A stretch of 35,393 nucleotides of DNA, from NCBI GenBank assembly GCA_017615475.1, contig JAGAAC010000075.1, positions 1 to 35,393 on the forward strand, written 5' to 3'. This DNA comes from Clostridia bacterium. GTDB taxonomy: Bacteria > Bacillota > Clostridia > Christensenellales > Aristaeellaceae. The notes beneath the pieces were generated by a model. That model was not told the origin of the DNA and did not search any database. It saw only the letters and a list, made by a program, of their open reading frames with translations. Of this stretch, positions 15,637 through 22,874 are shown piece by piece. Position numbers and translations under genes: made by a program. Numbering within the stretch: position 1 is the first letter of the stretch; each line of letters opens with the position of its first letter.

Positions 15637-16401
15637 ATGAGCAAGCTTCTTGAGATTAATCATTGCAGGAAACAGTTCGGCAGCACGGAGGTGCTGACGG
15701 ATCTGAGCATTTCGGTGGAAGAAGGACAGGTGCTGTCCATTATCGGCCCCAGCGGCAGCGGTAAATCCACGCTGCTGCGTTGCGCCACGCTTCTGGAAAC
15801 CATGGACGGCGGCGACCTGATCTACCTGGGCAACTATGCCGCGAAGGATGTGAACGGAAAAGCGGTTTACGCACCGCAGCCGGAACTGCAGAGAATCCGG
15901 GGTATGTTTGGCCTGGTGTTCCAGAACTTTAATCTTTTCCCGCACTATTCTGTGCTGAAAAATGTCATGGAAGCGCCGATGCTGGTGCAGAAACGGCAGG
16001 AAAAGGAAGTGCGGGAAGAGGCCCTGGCCCTGCTGGAGCAGATGGGGCTTTCAGACAAGGCGGATGCCTATCCCTATCAGCTGTCCGGCGGACAGCAGCA
16101 GCGGGTTTCCATTGCCCGGGCGCTTGCCATGAACCCGAAGATCCTGTTCTTTGATGAGCCGACCTCTGCCCTGGATCCGGAACTGACGGGAGAAATCCTG
16201 AAGGTAATCCGGAAGCTGGCAGAGAAGAAGATGACTATGGTTATCGTGACCCATGAGATGAGCTTCGCCCGGGATGTTTCCGACTGGGTAGTGTTCATGA
16301 ACGGCGGCGTGATTGTGGAACAGGGAGATCCGCGGGACGTGATTGACAATCCGACCCATGAGCGGACCATTCAGTTCCTGAGGAGACTGCAGGAAAAATG
16401 A
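15637..16401 (+). CDS. Amino acid ABC transporter ATP-binding protein
   Basis: 254 residues. Walker A is GPSGSGKST (about 38-46), the ABC signature LSGGQQQR (about 149-156), Walker B ILFFDEPTSAL (about 169-179) and the H-loop VIVTHEMSFA (about 204-213) with the HEM triplet typical of polar amino acid transporters (GlnQ/HisP type). It powers the permease encoded upstream. The ATG at 15637 has GGAGG 8 nt upstream. Its stop overlaps the ATG of the epimerase gene by 4 nt (ATGA), so the two are translationally coupled. A ~20-residue insert after the Walker A region (around LGNYAAKDVNGKAVYAPQPE) is a known variation in this subfamily. Confidence 0.94.
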   Translation: MSKLLEINHCRKQFGSTEVLTDLSISVEEGQVLSIIGPSGSGKSTLLRCATLLETMDGGDLIYLGNYAAKDVNGKAVYAPQPELQRIRGMFGLVFQNFNLFPHYSVLKNVMEAPMLVQKRQEKEVREEALALLEQMGLSDKADAYPYQLSGGQQQRVSIARALAMNPKILFFDEPTSALDPELTGEILKVIRKLAEKKMTMVIVTHEMSFARDVSDWVVFMNGGVIVEQGDPRDVIDNPTHERTIQFLRRLQEK

Positions 16402-17192
16402 GTAACTATCGGTATGTAAGGCTGGATCCGACGGGCAATATTACCTGCCTGGTGCTGGATCCGGCAGCGCCGGAGGAAGAGAAGGCCATCACCCGGGAAC
16501 TGCTGAAGCAGTGTGAGCAGGTGGCATACCTGGAAGCACCTTCGAAGCCCGGTGCCGTCGCGGCTATACGCCTGATGGGCGGAGAGTTCTGCGGGAACGC
16601 TGCCATGGCAGCCGCGGCCTGGCTGGTACAGGATGAACTGACGGTGGGAGATGAAAAATCCCTGCTGCTGGAAGTGTCCGGAACAGAAGAACCGGTTTTC
16701 TGCACTGTCAGGAGAACTCCGGATGGGTTTGAAGGAATGGCGGCGATGCCGCCGATGCGCGAGATCCGGGAAGAAACCTTCGCGGGAAAAAGCTTTACAC
16801 TGGTCCGGATGGACGGAATCGTCCACCTGGTTCATTCCGGTCCGGAAATGGAACGGCAGGAAGCTGAAGAACTGCTGAAAAAAGCGGCAGCAGAGCTGCC
16901 GGATGAGGCGGCAGGACTGCTGCAGTGGAACCGGGAAACCGGATTCCTCCGGCCGCTGGTCTGGGTACGGGGCAGCGGTAGCCTGGTATGGGAAAACGGC
17001 TGCGGCAGCGGCAGTGCTGCTGTCGGCGCGGCAGAAGCACTGAAGGCCGGTGACGGGACACTGACCACGTCGGTGAACCAGCCCGGAGGCGTGATCCGCG
17101 TAACAGCGGATGTTCTGGACGGCAATGTCCTGTCTGTCAGGATTACGGGACGGATTCAGATGAATACAGAAACAGTCATTGAGATCCCCTGA
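16398..17192 (+). CDS. DapF-fold cofactor-independent amino acid epimerase/racemase
   Basis: 264 residues. It has the two-cysteine architecture of the diaminopimelate epimerase fold: Cys65 in GGEFCGNAAM and Cys202 in ENGCGSGSAAVG, the thiolate pair that removes and adds the alpha proton. The surrounding residues differ from true DapF (FCGNA rather than MCGNG; GCGSGS rather than GCGTGA), so a different substrate is likely. Described relatives include the histidine racemases CntK and a Fusobacterium enzyme. Here it overlaps the ATPase gene of an amino acid importer (ATGA), so it probably interconverts the L and D forms of the imported amino acid. No neighbouring dap or staphylopine-type genes are present. 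The exact substrate is unknown. Confidence 0.8.
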   Translation: MSNYRYVRLDPTGNITCLVLDPAAPEEEKAITRELLKQCEQVAYLEAPSKPGAVAAIRLMGGEFCGNAAMAAAAWLVQDELTVGDEKSLLLEVSGTEEPVFCTVRRTPDGFEGMAAMPPMREIREETFAGKSFTLVRMDGIVHLVHSGPEMERQEAEELLKKAAAELPDEAAGLLQWNRETGFLRPLVWVRGSGSLVWENGCGSGSAAVGAAEALKAGDGTLTTSVNQPGGVIRVTADVLDGNVLSVRITGRIQMNTETVIEIP

Positions 17193-17208
17193 AGGATTGT
17201 GATATACT
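17179..17208 (+). promoter_or_regulatory. Promoter of the AraC-type regulator gene
   Basis: TTGAGA (17179-17184), 18-nt spacer, extended -10 TGA-TATACT (TATACT 17203-17208). It overlaps the end of the epimerase gene, so the regulator has its own transcript. Confidence 0.65.
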
Positions 17209-17244
17209 CTTCTCAGCAAAAAAGAAGACAGAAGGTCCGGAGCC

Positions 17245-19155
17245 ATGATACGAAGAGCGGGTAACAAAGCACGCCATCGCAGAGTTCAGCTGCAGATGGT
17301 TGTTTTGTTACTGCTTTTCACACTCCTGACCACTTCCCTGACGGGCTGGATCATCTATGACCGGACATCGGACCAGGTGATCCGGGATACCTGGCAGCAG
17401 CAGGAGGCCCTGCTACGGAGCGCCTGCGCGTCGCTGAACCGGGAAATTGACCAGATCAGGTCTTTTTCCTGGCAGATCAGCAATGACAACGGCGTACAGA
17501 AATACCTGCACCTGACGGAACAGACGCCGAAGGATATCCTGACCAAACGCGGAATCATTGAAAAGCTTCAGCAGATGAAGGCTTTCAGCAACACGATAGC
17601 GGATATCGGAATCTACGCGGAAGGCATGGATATTATCATTACCGGGGAAAGCAGTTACCAGGCGGAAGACTATTACAGCCGTACCGAAGGCATAACAAAG
17701 CAGGGAATGACCGCAAAACGTTCCGAACCCGGCAAAGTCGCGCTGAGCCGGTTCGCGGGAAGCGGAACAATCCACAGGATCCTGAGTACGGAACCGGTGC
17801 TGGCGTTTGTCAGCAGCCTGCCGCTGAACGCGCAGGCGGGAGAAAGCTACGCCTTTTTCCACCTGAACGCAGACAGGCTGTATGCCTGCCTGCCGGAAAG
17901 CGATGCCGGGACACTGCTGCTGACAGACAGGGAAGGGAATCCTGTGATGCCGGCGGATGCGGGAGAAGAGGGAAACATCAGCCGCCTCTACATGCAGGAT
18001 CCGCAAAACAGGATTCGGAACAACGGCAGTGAATACGGCGTGCTGAGTATGGAAACCGCGGCGGAAGGACTGTACTGCATGGCGGTGATTCCATACGGAG
18101 AACTGCTGAAACCCAGCCTGCAGCTGCGTGATGTGGTGATGGCAGTGATGGGCTCCTGTATGGTGATCGGCCTGCTGGCAGCGGTGCTGGCCTCCAGGCG
18201 CCTGTATGCGCCGCTGGAAAGGCTGCTGGGCAATGTGCGTCAGCTGTGCCGCAGTCTGCCGGATGACAGCCGGGGCAATGAGTATAAGATGCTGGATGAC
18301 GCGATCCACCTGATCACAGCGGAGAATCATGAGCTGACCCTTTCCAACCGGGAAGTAAACCGGCTGCTGAAGAACCGCCTGTTGAATGACTGGATGGAGG
18401 GCCGCCTCAAGGGCGACGCAGACGAGACACTGGCCAAAGCCGGGGTGGAACTGCCCTATCAGATGATCCGGATTGCAGTGGCTGAAACGGCCCCGCGGGA
18501 CCTGGAACGCCTGGAAGCACGGAATGGCGAAAACACGGCGGATCTTGTTGAATCAACAGCGGCATCAGCAGAACCGGAAGCGCTGAAAGTATGGTGCGCC
18601 CGGCGTACGGACGGCCTGATCCTGATCCTGTTTAACCTGAGTGAAGGGAAATCTTCTGCGGAGAAGACCGGGGAACTGCTGCAGCGTATCCGGGAACGGG
18701 TGTTCGCGGACTGCCCCTGCGCTTTCGGCCTGGGAGGGGTGCGGGAGAAGGAACGGGCGGCGGAGGCGCTGGTGGATGCTATGATTGACCTGCGCAGCGG
18801 GGAAGAGAGCCGCGAAGAAAAGCATTTTGCAAGGCTGACCGACTACATCCGGAAGGAATATATGAATGATATTTCCCTGGACAGCGCCAGTGAAACACTG
18901 GATATGTCGCCCAGCTATATCGGCCTGGTATTCCGGAAAGTAGGCGAGACCAGCTTCCTGAAGTACCTGACGGATATCCGGATGGAAGAAACGAAACGGC
19001 TGCTGACCACAACAGACCTGACACTGCGGGAAATTGGGGAGAAAGTCGGCATCACAAACCAGAACACACTGATTCGCACGTTCAAAAAGGCAACGGGGGT
19101 TACGCCCGGACAATACCGGGTAGCAAATCAGGCGATGAATTCGCAGAATGGATGA
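17245..19155 (+). CDS. Membrane-anchored AraC-family transcriptional regulator
   Basis: 636 residues. An N-terminal membrane span (about 18-38) and a second one (about 298-318) bracket an extracellular sensor domain of ~255 residues. A cytoplasmic linker leads to a C-terminal AraC-type double helix-turn-helix (about 525-625) with ISLDSASETLDMSPSYIGLV and the closing TFKKATGVTPGQYR. This arrangement is typical of Firmicute regulators beside LplABC/YesOPQ-type oligosaccharide importers: they sense a sugar, directly or through the binding protein, and activate the transporter genes. The importer follows after a terminator (19197-19234). It has its own promoter at 17179-17208. The ligand is unknown. 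Confidence 0.9.
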   Translation: MIRRAGNKARHRRVQLQMVVLLLLFTLLTTSLTGWIIYDRTSDQVIRDTWQQQEALLRSACASLNREIDQIRSFSWQISNDNGVQKYLHLTEQTPKDILTKRGIIEKLQQMKAFSNTIADIGIYAEGMDIIITGESSYQAEDYYSRTEGITKQGMTAKRSEPGKVALSRFAGSGTIHRILSTEPVLAFVSSLPLNAQAGESYAFFHLNADRLYACLPESDAGTLLLTDREGNPVMPADAGEEGNISRLYMQDPQNRIRNNGSEYGVLSMETAAEGLYCMAVIPYGELLKPSLQLRDVVMAVMGSCMVIGLLAAVLASRRLYAPLERLLGNVRQLCRSLPDDSRGNEYKMLDDAIHLITAENHELTLSNREVNRLLKNRLLNDWMEGRLKGDADETLAKAGVELPYQMIRIAVAETAPRDLERLEARNGENTADLVESTAASAEPEALKVWCARRTDGLILILFNLSEGKSSAEKTGELLQRIRERVFADCPCAFGLGGVREKERAAEALVDAMIDLRSGEESREEKHFARLTDYIRKEYMNDISLDSASETLDMSPSYIGLVFRKVGETSFLKYLTDIRMEETKRLLTTTDLTLREIGEKVGITNQNTLIRTFKKATGVTPGQYRVANQAMNSQNG

Positions 19156-19172
19156 TCCCTGTTCAGCAAATC

Positions 19173-19186
19173 TGAAACCGGTTTCT
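19173..19186. promoter_or_regulatory. cre-like / LacI-family operator-like palindrome
   Basis: TGAAACCGGTTTCT contains the perfect palindrome GAAACCGGTTTC (19174-19185) and matches the CcpA cre consensus TGWAANCGNTNWCA at all but the last base. It lies between the regulator and the sugar importer genes, a sensible place for carbon catabolite control. Binding is inferred. Confidence 0.5.
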
Positions 19187-19196
19187 CGGAATCGCG

Positions 19197-19234
19197 GATA
19201 GCACGGAAAAGCTTTTCTGTGCTATCTTTTTTTT
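19197..19234 (+). terminator. Strong terminator directly upstream of the sugar importer genes
   Basis: 15-bp stem (19197-19211 with 19212-19226, one G-U or mismatch, hairpin closed by AAAAGCTTTT) followed by eight T residues (19227-19234). It ends 20 nt before the first permease start codon. Confidence 0.88.
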
Positions 19235-19253
19235 GCGTGGAGGTGAACTACAT

Positions 19254-20195
19254 ATGAACAAATCCCGCGGAGCACGGCTACGGCGGAGATTGTGGGCAGG
19301 CAGGTACCTGTACCTGATGTTTTTGCCTGTGCTTCTTTATTATATTATTTTCCGTTACGGGCCTATGCTGGGCCTGGCTATCTCCTTTGAGAAATACAAT
19401 TTGCTGAAGGGAAACAAAAACCTGATTACCGGAATCCTGGAAAGTCCGTGGGTTGGGTTCAAACACTTTGAAAGCTTTTTCAACTCTATCTTTTTATGGA
19501 GACTGCTCCGGAATACACTGCTGATTAATCTGTATGACCTGCTGTTCAATTTCCCGGCAGCCATAATGCTGGCACTGCTGATTAATGAATTGCAGAGCCG
19601 CCGCTTCAAAAAAGCGGTGCAGACGATTACCTATATGCCCTACTTTATCTCCAGTGTGGTAATCGCCAGTATGGTGGTTCAGTTCCTGTCGCCCTCAAGC
19701 GGCATCGTCAACAACGTTATAGCTGCCTTTGGCGGCGAACGGCAGTATTTCATGGTACAGCCGGAATCCTTCCGCACCATCTATACGATGATGAACCTGT
19801 GGAAGAATGTGGGCTATAACTCCATTATCTTTCTGGCGGCCATCAGCGGAATCAACGGGGAACTGTATGAGGCCTGCAGGGTGGACGGCGGCGGTTATCT
19901 CCGGCAGATGTGGCACATTACGCTGCCCGGGATTGCCAGTACAATCGTAGTGCTGATGATTATGCGGCTGGGACATGTGCTGGACGCGGGTTATGAAACC
20001 ATCCTGCTGCTGAAAAACAACACGAACCAGGAAACCAGTGAAGTAATCGGTACGTTTGTTTACCGGCGCGGTATCGAAAAGGGCGAATACAGCTATGCTA
20101 CCGCTGTAGGCATGTTCCAGAGCGTGATCGGGTTCGGACTGGTCATTTTCGCGAACTGGCTCAGCCGGCGCTACAGCGAAACAAGCCTGTGGTAA
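19254..20195 (+). CDS. Carbohydrate ABC transporter permease, LplB type
   Basis: 313 residues from the ATG at 19254, with GGAGGTGA 6-13 nt upstream. It has six hydrophobic spans and the PFKM-independent CUT1-type EAA loop EACRVDGGGYLRQMWHITLP (about 211-230) that contacts the ATPase. The N-terminus with YGPMLGLAISFEKYNLLKG (about 38-56) is characteristic of the LplB/YteP/YtcP branch, which imports oligosaccharides such as pectin- or glycan-derived sugars. It pairs with the permease encoded next and with the binding protein at 21178. No ATPase gene is in this cluster, as is usual for this branch, which borrows a shared MsmX-type ATPase from elsewhere. Confidence 0.92.
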   Translation: MNKSRGARLRRRLWAGRYLYLMFLPVLLYYIIFRYGPMLGLAISFEKYNLLKGNKNLITGILESPWVGFKHFESFFNSIFLWRLLRNTLLINLYDLLFNFPAAIMLALLINELQSRRFKKAVQTITYMPYFISSVVIASMVVQFLSPSSGIVNNVIAAFGGERQYFMVQPESFRTIYTMMNLWKNVGYNSIIFLAAISGINGELYEACRVDGGGYLRQMWHITLPGIASTIVVLMIMRLGHVLDAGYETILLLKNNTNQETSEVIGTFVYRRGIEKGEYSYATAVGMFQSVIGFGLVIFANWLSRRYSETSLW

Positions 20196-20212
20196 AGGAG
20201 GCGGAAGCAGAA

Positions 20213-21103
20213 ATGGAATTGACGCGCAAACACACCGGAACCATCCGGGTTTCCGCCAGCCGCAGGGCATTCCTGATCTTCAACACCCTGTTTTTGCTGC
20301 TGATCAGCTTTGCCATGCTGTATCCGGTCATTTATGTAACAGCGGCTTCCTTTTCAGATGAACTGGCGATCCTGAAGGGGGAAGTGTTCATGCTGCCGGT
20401 GCGGCCTTATGTGAAAGCCTATGAGAAGGTTTTCAGATATCCGCTGCTGTGGCAGAGCTACGGCAATACCCTCCTATATACTTTCCTGGGCACGGCCATC
20501 AATCTGATCCTGACGGTGTTCGGCGCATGGTCCCTGAGCCAGAAGAAGATGGTTGGCCGCCGCTTTTTCACCCTGATGTGTACTTTTACCATGTTCTTCA
20601 GCGGCGGAATGATTCCGACCTTCCTTGTGGTGAAAGGGCTTGGACTCCGGGATACGATCTGGGCCATGGTGCTGCCCGGAGCGGTCAGTACCTATAACAT
20701 GATCCTGATGCGGACCTTCTTCCGTCAGATTCCGGACAGCCTGGTGGAAGCAGCGGAACTGGACGGGTGCAGGGATTTCGGAATCCTTTTCCGGATTGTG
20801 CTTCCCCTGAGCCTGGCCAGCCTGATGACCATCGGCATGTTCTATGCCGTGGGCCACTGGAACAGCTATTTCCCGGCGGTTCTTTACCTGAACAAGCGGG
20901 AATTGTTTCCCCTGCAGATTATTCTCCGCCAGGTGGTGTTGCTGGACGAGATCGTGGAGAATTCCAGCAGTACGGAAAACGTCATGGCGGAAGGCATCAA
21001 ATATGCAACCATCGTGGTGGCCATGCTGCCGATTCTGTGCATCTATCCCTTTGTGCAGCGCTATTTTGTAAAGGGTGTTATGATCGGCTCTGTGAAGGAG
21101 TGA
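20213..21103 (+). CDS. Carbohydrate ABC transporter permease, LplC type
   Basis: 296 residues from the ATG at 20213. AAAGGAGG sits 11 nt upstream; an alternative GTG at 20189 would overlap the previous gene and lacks a ribosome binding site. It is the second CUT1 permease, with six spans and the EAA loop EAAELDGCRDFGILFRIVLP (about 181-200). The N-terminal YPVIYVTAASFSDELAILKG (about 37-56) is typical of the LplC/YtcP/YesQ group. It forms the heterodimeric pore with the LplB-type protein. The binding protein gene follows 74 nt downstream with its own good ribosome binding site. Confidence 0.92.
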   Translation: MELTRKHTGTIRVSASRRAFLIFNTLFLLLISFAMLYPVIYVTAASFSDELAILKGEVFMLPVRPYVKAYEKVFRYPLLWQSYGNTLLYTFLGTAINLILTVFGAWSLSQKKMVGRRFFTLMCTFTMFFSGGMIPTFLVVKGLGLRDTIWAMVLPGAVSTYNMILMRTFFRQIPDSLVEAAELDGCRDFGILFRIVLPLSLASLMTIGMFYAVGHWNSYFPAVLYLNKRELFPLQIILRQVVLLDEIVENSSSTENVMAEGIKYATIVVAMLPILCIYPFVQRYFVKGVMIGSVKE

Positions 21104-21177
21104 GCTTTCTTTCGGTCCGACCCCCGGCAAAGGGGTTAAGATAGACAGTTTACCAATCAACAGAAGGAGGAAAGACT

Positions 21178-22710
21178 ATGAAACACTTTTCCCGTCTCCT
21201 GGCACTGCTGCTGGCAGTCTGCCTGCTGCCGCTGACCTTTGTGGCAGCCGCTTCTGCGGAGGAACCCGTGACGATCACCATCTGGGGCTCCGACCGTGAA
21301 AACATGCCCTTCCGCAACGGCCTGTGGACCATTGATGTGCTGCAGGAAAAGCTGGGCATCAAGATCGAGATCATCTCCGCGCCGACTGAGAACCTGGCTG
21401 AAAAATACGGCCTGCTGATCGCCGGCGGCGATTTCCCCACAATCGTTCAGTACAAGGCAAAGGACCTGCTGCTGTACAAGGATGCCTGGACGCCCCTGAA
21501 CGACCTGATCAACGAAACCGACACACCGAACCTGTGGAAGGTTTACAGCGATCCGGATATCCGCAGGAAGGTTTCCGATGCGGACGGCATCATGCGTTTC
21601 ATCGGACAGCGGACTGCCATCACCGCCGGTAAGCTCTATTTCTGGCGTCAGGACTGGCTGGACAAGCTGGGACTGGAAACCCCGAAGACCACGGAAGACC
21701 TGTACAATGTCTTCAAGGCCATCAAGGAAAAGGATCCCAACGGCAACGGTGAAGCGGACGAGATTCCCTTTGCTGTGCGCAAGAACGGCAGCAACAACCG
21801 CGGCAACGTGATTCCCTTCATCAATAACTGGGGCATTGCCGAAACCTTCTTCGCGGAAGACGGCCAGGTGAAGTTCGGCGCCACCGATCCCCGGATGAAG
21901 GAGGCGCTGGAATGGCTTAACCGCTGCTATGCGGAAGGCCTGATCGACCAGGAATACCTGACCCGGGACAAGACGTCCTGGTACAGTGCCTGGACCAACA
22001 ACCAGGTGTTCATGAGCTATGACTGGAGCGCCTATATTGACAACGTAGCCAACCTGTTCAAGGATGTGGAAAGCGATATCAATATCGTGGGTGCCGTGCC
22101 TCCGGAAGGCCCCACCGGCATCAGCGAAACCCGCGACCAGCTGCAGCCCATCACCGTGGATGAGGACTGGAACGCCGGTATCTATGTCGGCGCCACGGAT
22201 GAGCAGAAGAAGGCTGCCCTTAAGCTGCTGGACTATGTCTACAGCGAGGAAGGCATGATCCTGATGAACTTCGGTGAAGAAGGCACCCACTTCAACATCG
22301 TGGACGGCGATTACAAGTATTCCGACCTGATCATGAACAACCCCGACGGCCTGTCTCCCCAGGATGCCCTGCGTTCCTACGGTATCCAGAGCATGCTGAC
22401 CCTGCTGCAGGATGCCCGCTATGAGCGCGCTTTCGTCAGTGACGAAGTGAACAGGATCCGTGATATCTATGAGCAGGAAGGCCATATCGGCGACGCGTTC
22501 CCGACACTGGCGTTCACGGATGATGAACTGGATATTATCAACGAAAAGTATACCGAAATCGAAACCTATATGAACGAAACAATCGACAAGTTCATTATGG
22601 GTACGGAATCCCTGGATAAGTTTGACGATTATGTGGCGCAGGTGGAAAGCATGGGCCTGGCGGACGTGCTGGCCGTGTACCAGGCTGCGTATGACCGCTA
22701 CATGAAGTAA
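21178..22710 (+). CDS. Carbohydrate ABC transporter substrate-binding protein, LplA type
   Basis: 510 residues, within the family's long range. A Sec signal peptide (residues 1-27, cleavage near ASAEE) is followed by VTITIWGSDRENMPF. No lipobox Cys is positioned correctly (the Cys in the hydrophobic core is not followed by a lipobox), unlike most Gram-positive binding proteins, so it may be released or tethered otherwise. The core carries the type-1 extracellular solute-binding fold, with a Ca-binding-like DPNGNGEADEIPF (about 182-194) that is common in this LplA branch. It delivers an oligosaccharide to the LplB/LplC permeases. The sugar is unknown; the nearby secreted xylanase is on another transcript. 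The start has GGAGG 8 nt upstream. Confidence 0.92.
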   Translation: MKHFSRLLALLLAVCLLPLTFVAAASAEEPVTITIWGSDRENMPFRNGLWTIDVLQEKLGIKIEIISAPTENLAEKYGLLIAGGDFPTIVQYKAKDLLLYKDAWTPLNDLINETDTPNLWKVYSDPDIRRKVSDADGIMRFIGQRTAITAGKLYFWRQDWLDKLGLETPKTTEDLYNVFKAIKEKDPNGNGEADEIPFAVRKNGSNNRGNVIPFINNWGIAETFFAEDGQVKFGATDPRMKEALEWLNRCYAEGLIDQEYLTRDKTSWYSAWTNNQVFMSYDWSAYIDNVANLFKDVESDINIVGAVPPEGPTGISETRDQLQPITVDEDWNAGIYVGATDEQKKAALKLLDYVYSEEGMILMNFGEEGTHFNIVDGDYKYSDLIMNNPDGLSPQDALRSYGIQSMLTLLQDARYERAFVSDEVNRIRDIYEQEGHIGDAFPTLAFTDDELDIINEKYTEIETYMNETIDKFIMGTESLDKFDDYVAQVESMGLADVLAVYQAAYDRYMK

Positions 22711-22739
22711 AGAGAACCAGGTATACCCCCCTGACTTTG

Positions 22740-22770
22740 GGAACGGATCCGCGGATCCGTTCCTTTTTTT
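22740..22770 (+). terminator. Terminator after the sugar-binding protein gene
   Basis: Perfect 11-bp stem (22740-22750 with 22753-22763) followed by seven T residues. Confidence 0.92.
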
Positions 22771-22787
22771 GTTCGGGCTGGTATTTG

Positions 22788-22817
22788 TTGACAGTGATTC
22801 AGCGGGTATTGTATGAT
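22788..22817 (+). promoter_or_regulatory. Promoter of the flavoprotein reductase gene
   Basis: Perfect TTGACA (22788-22793), 18-nt spacer, TATGAT (22812-22817). Confidence 0.75.
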
Positions 22818-22874
22818 GATATCGGAGTAAAACCGGACTGACAACTGAACAGGACCAACATGGAGGAAAAACCG

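Noticed and set aside
16398..17192. True diaminopimelate epimerase (dapF)
   Set aside because: Motifs around both catalytic cysteines deviate from DapF, and the gene sits in an amino acid transport operon rather than with lysine genes.
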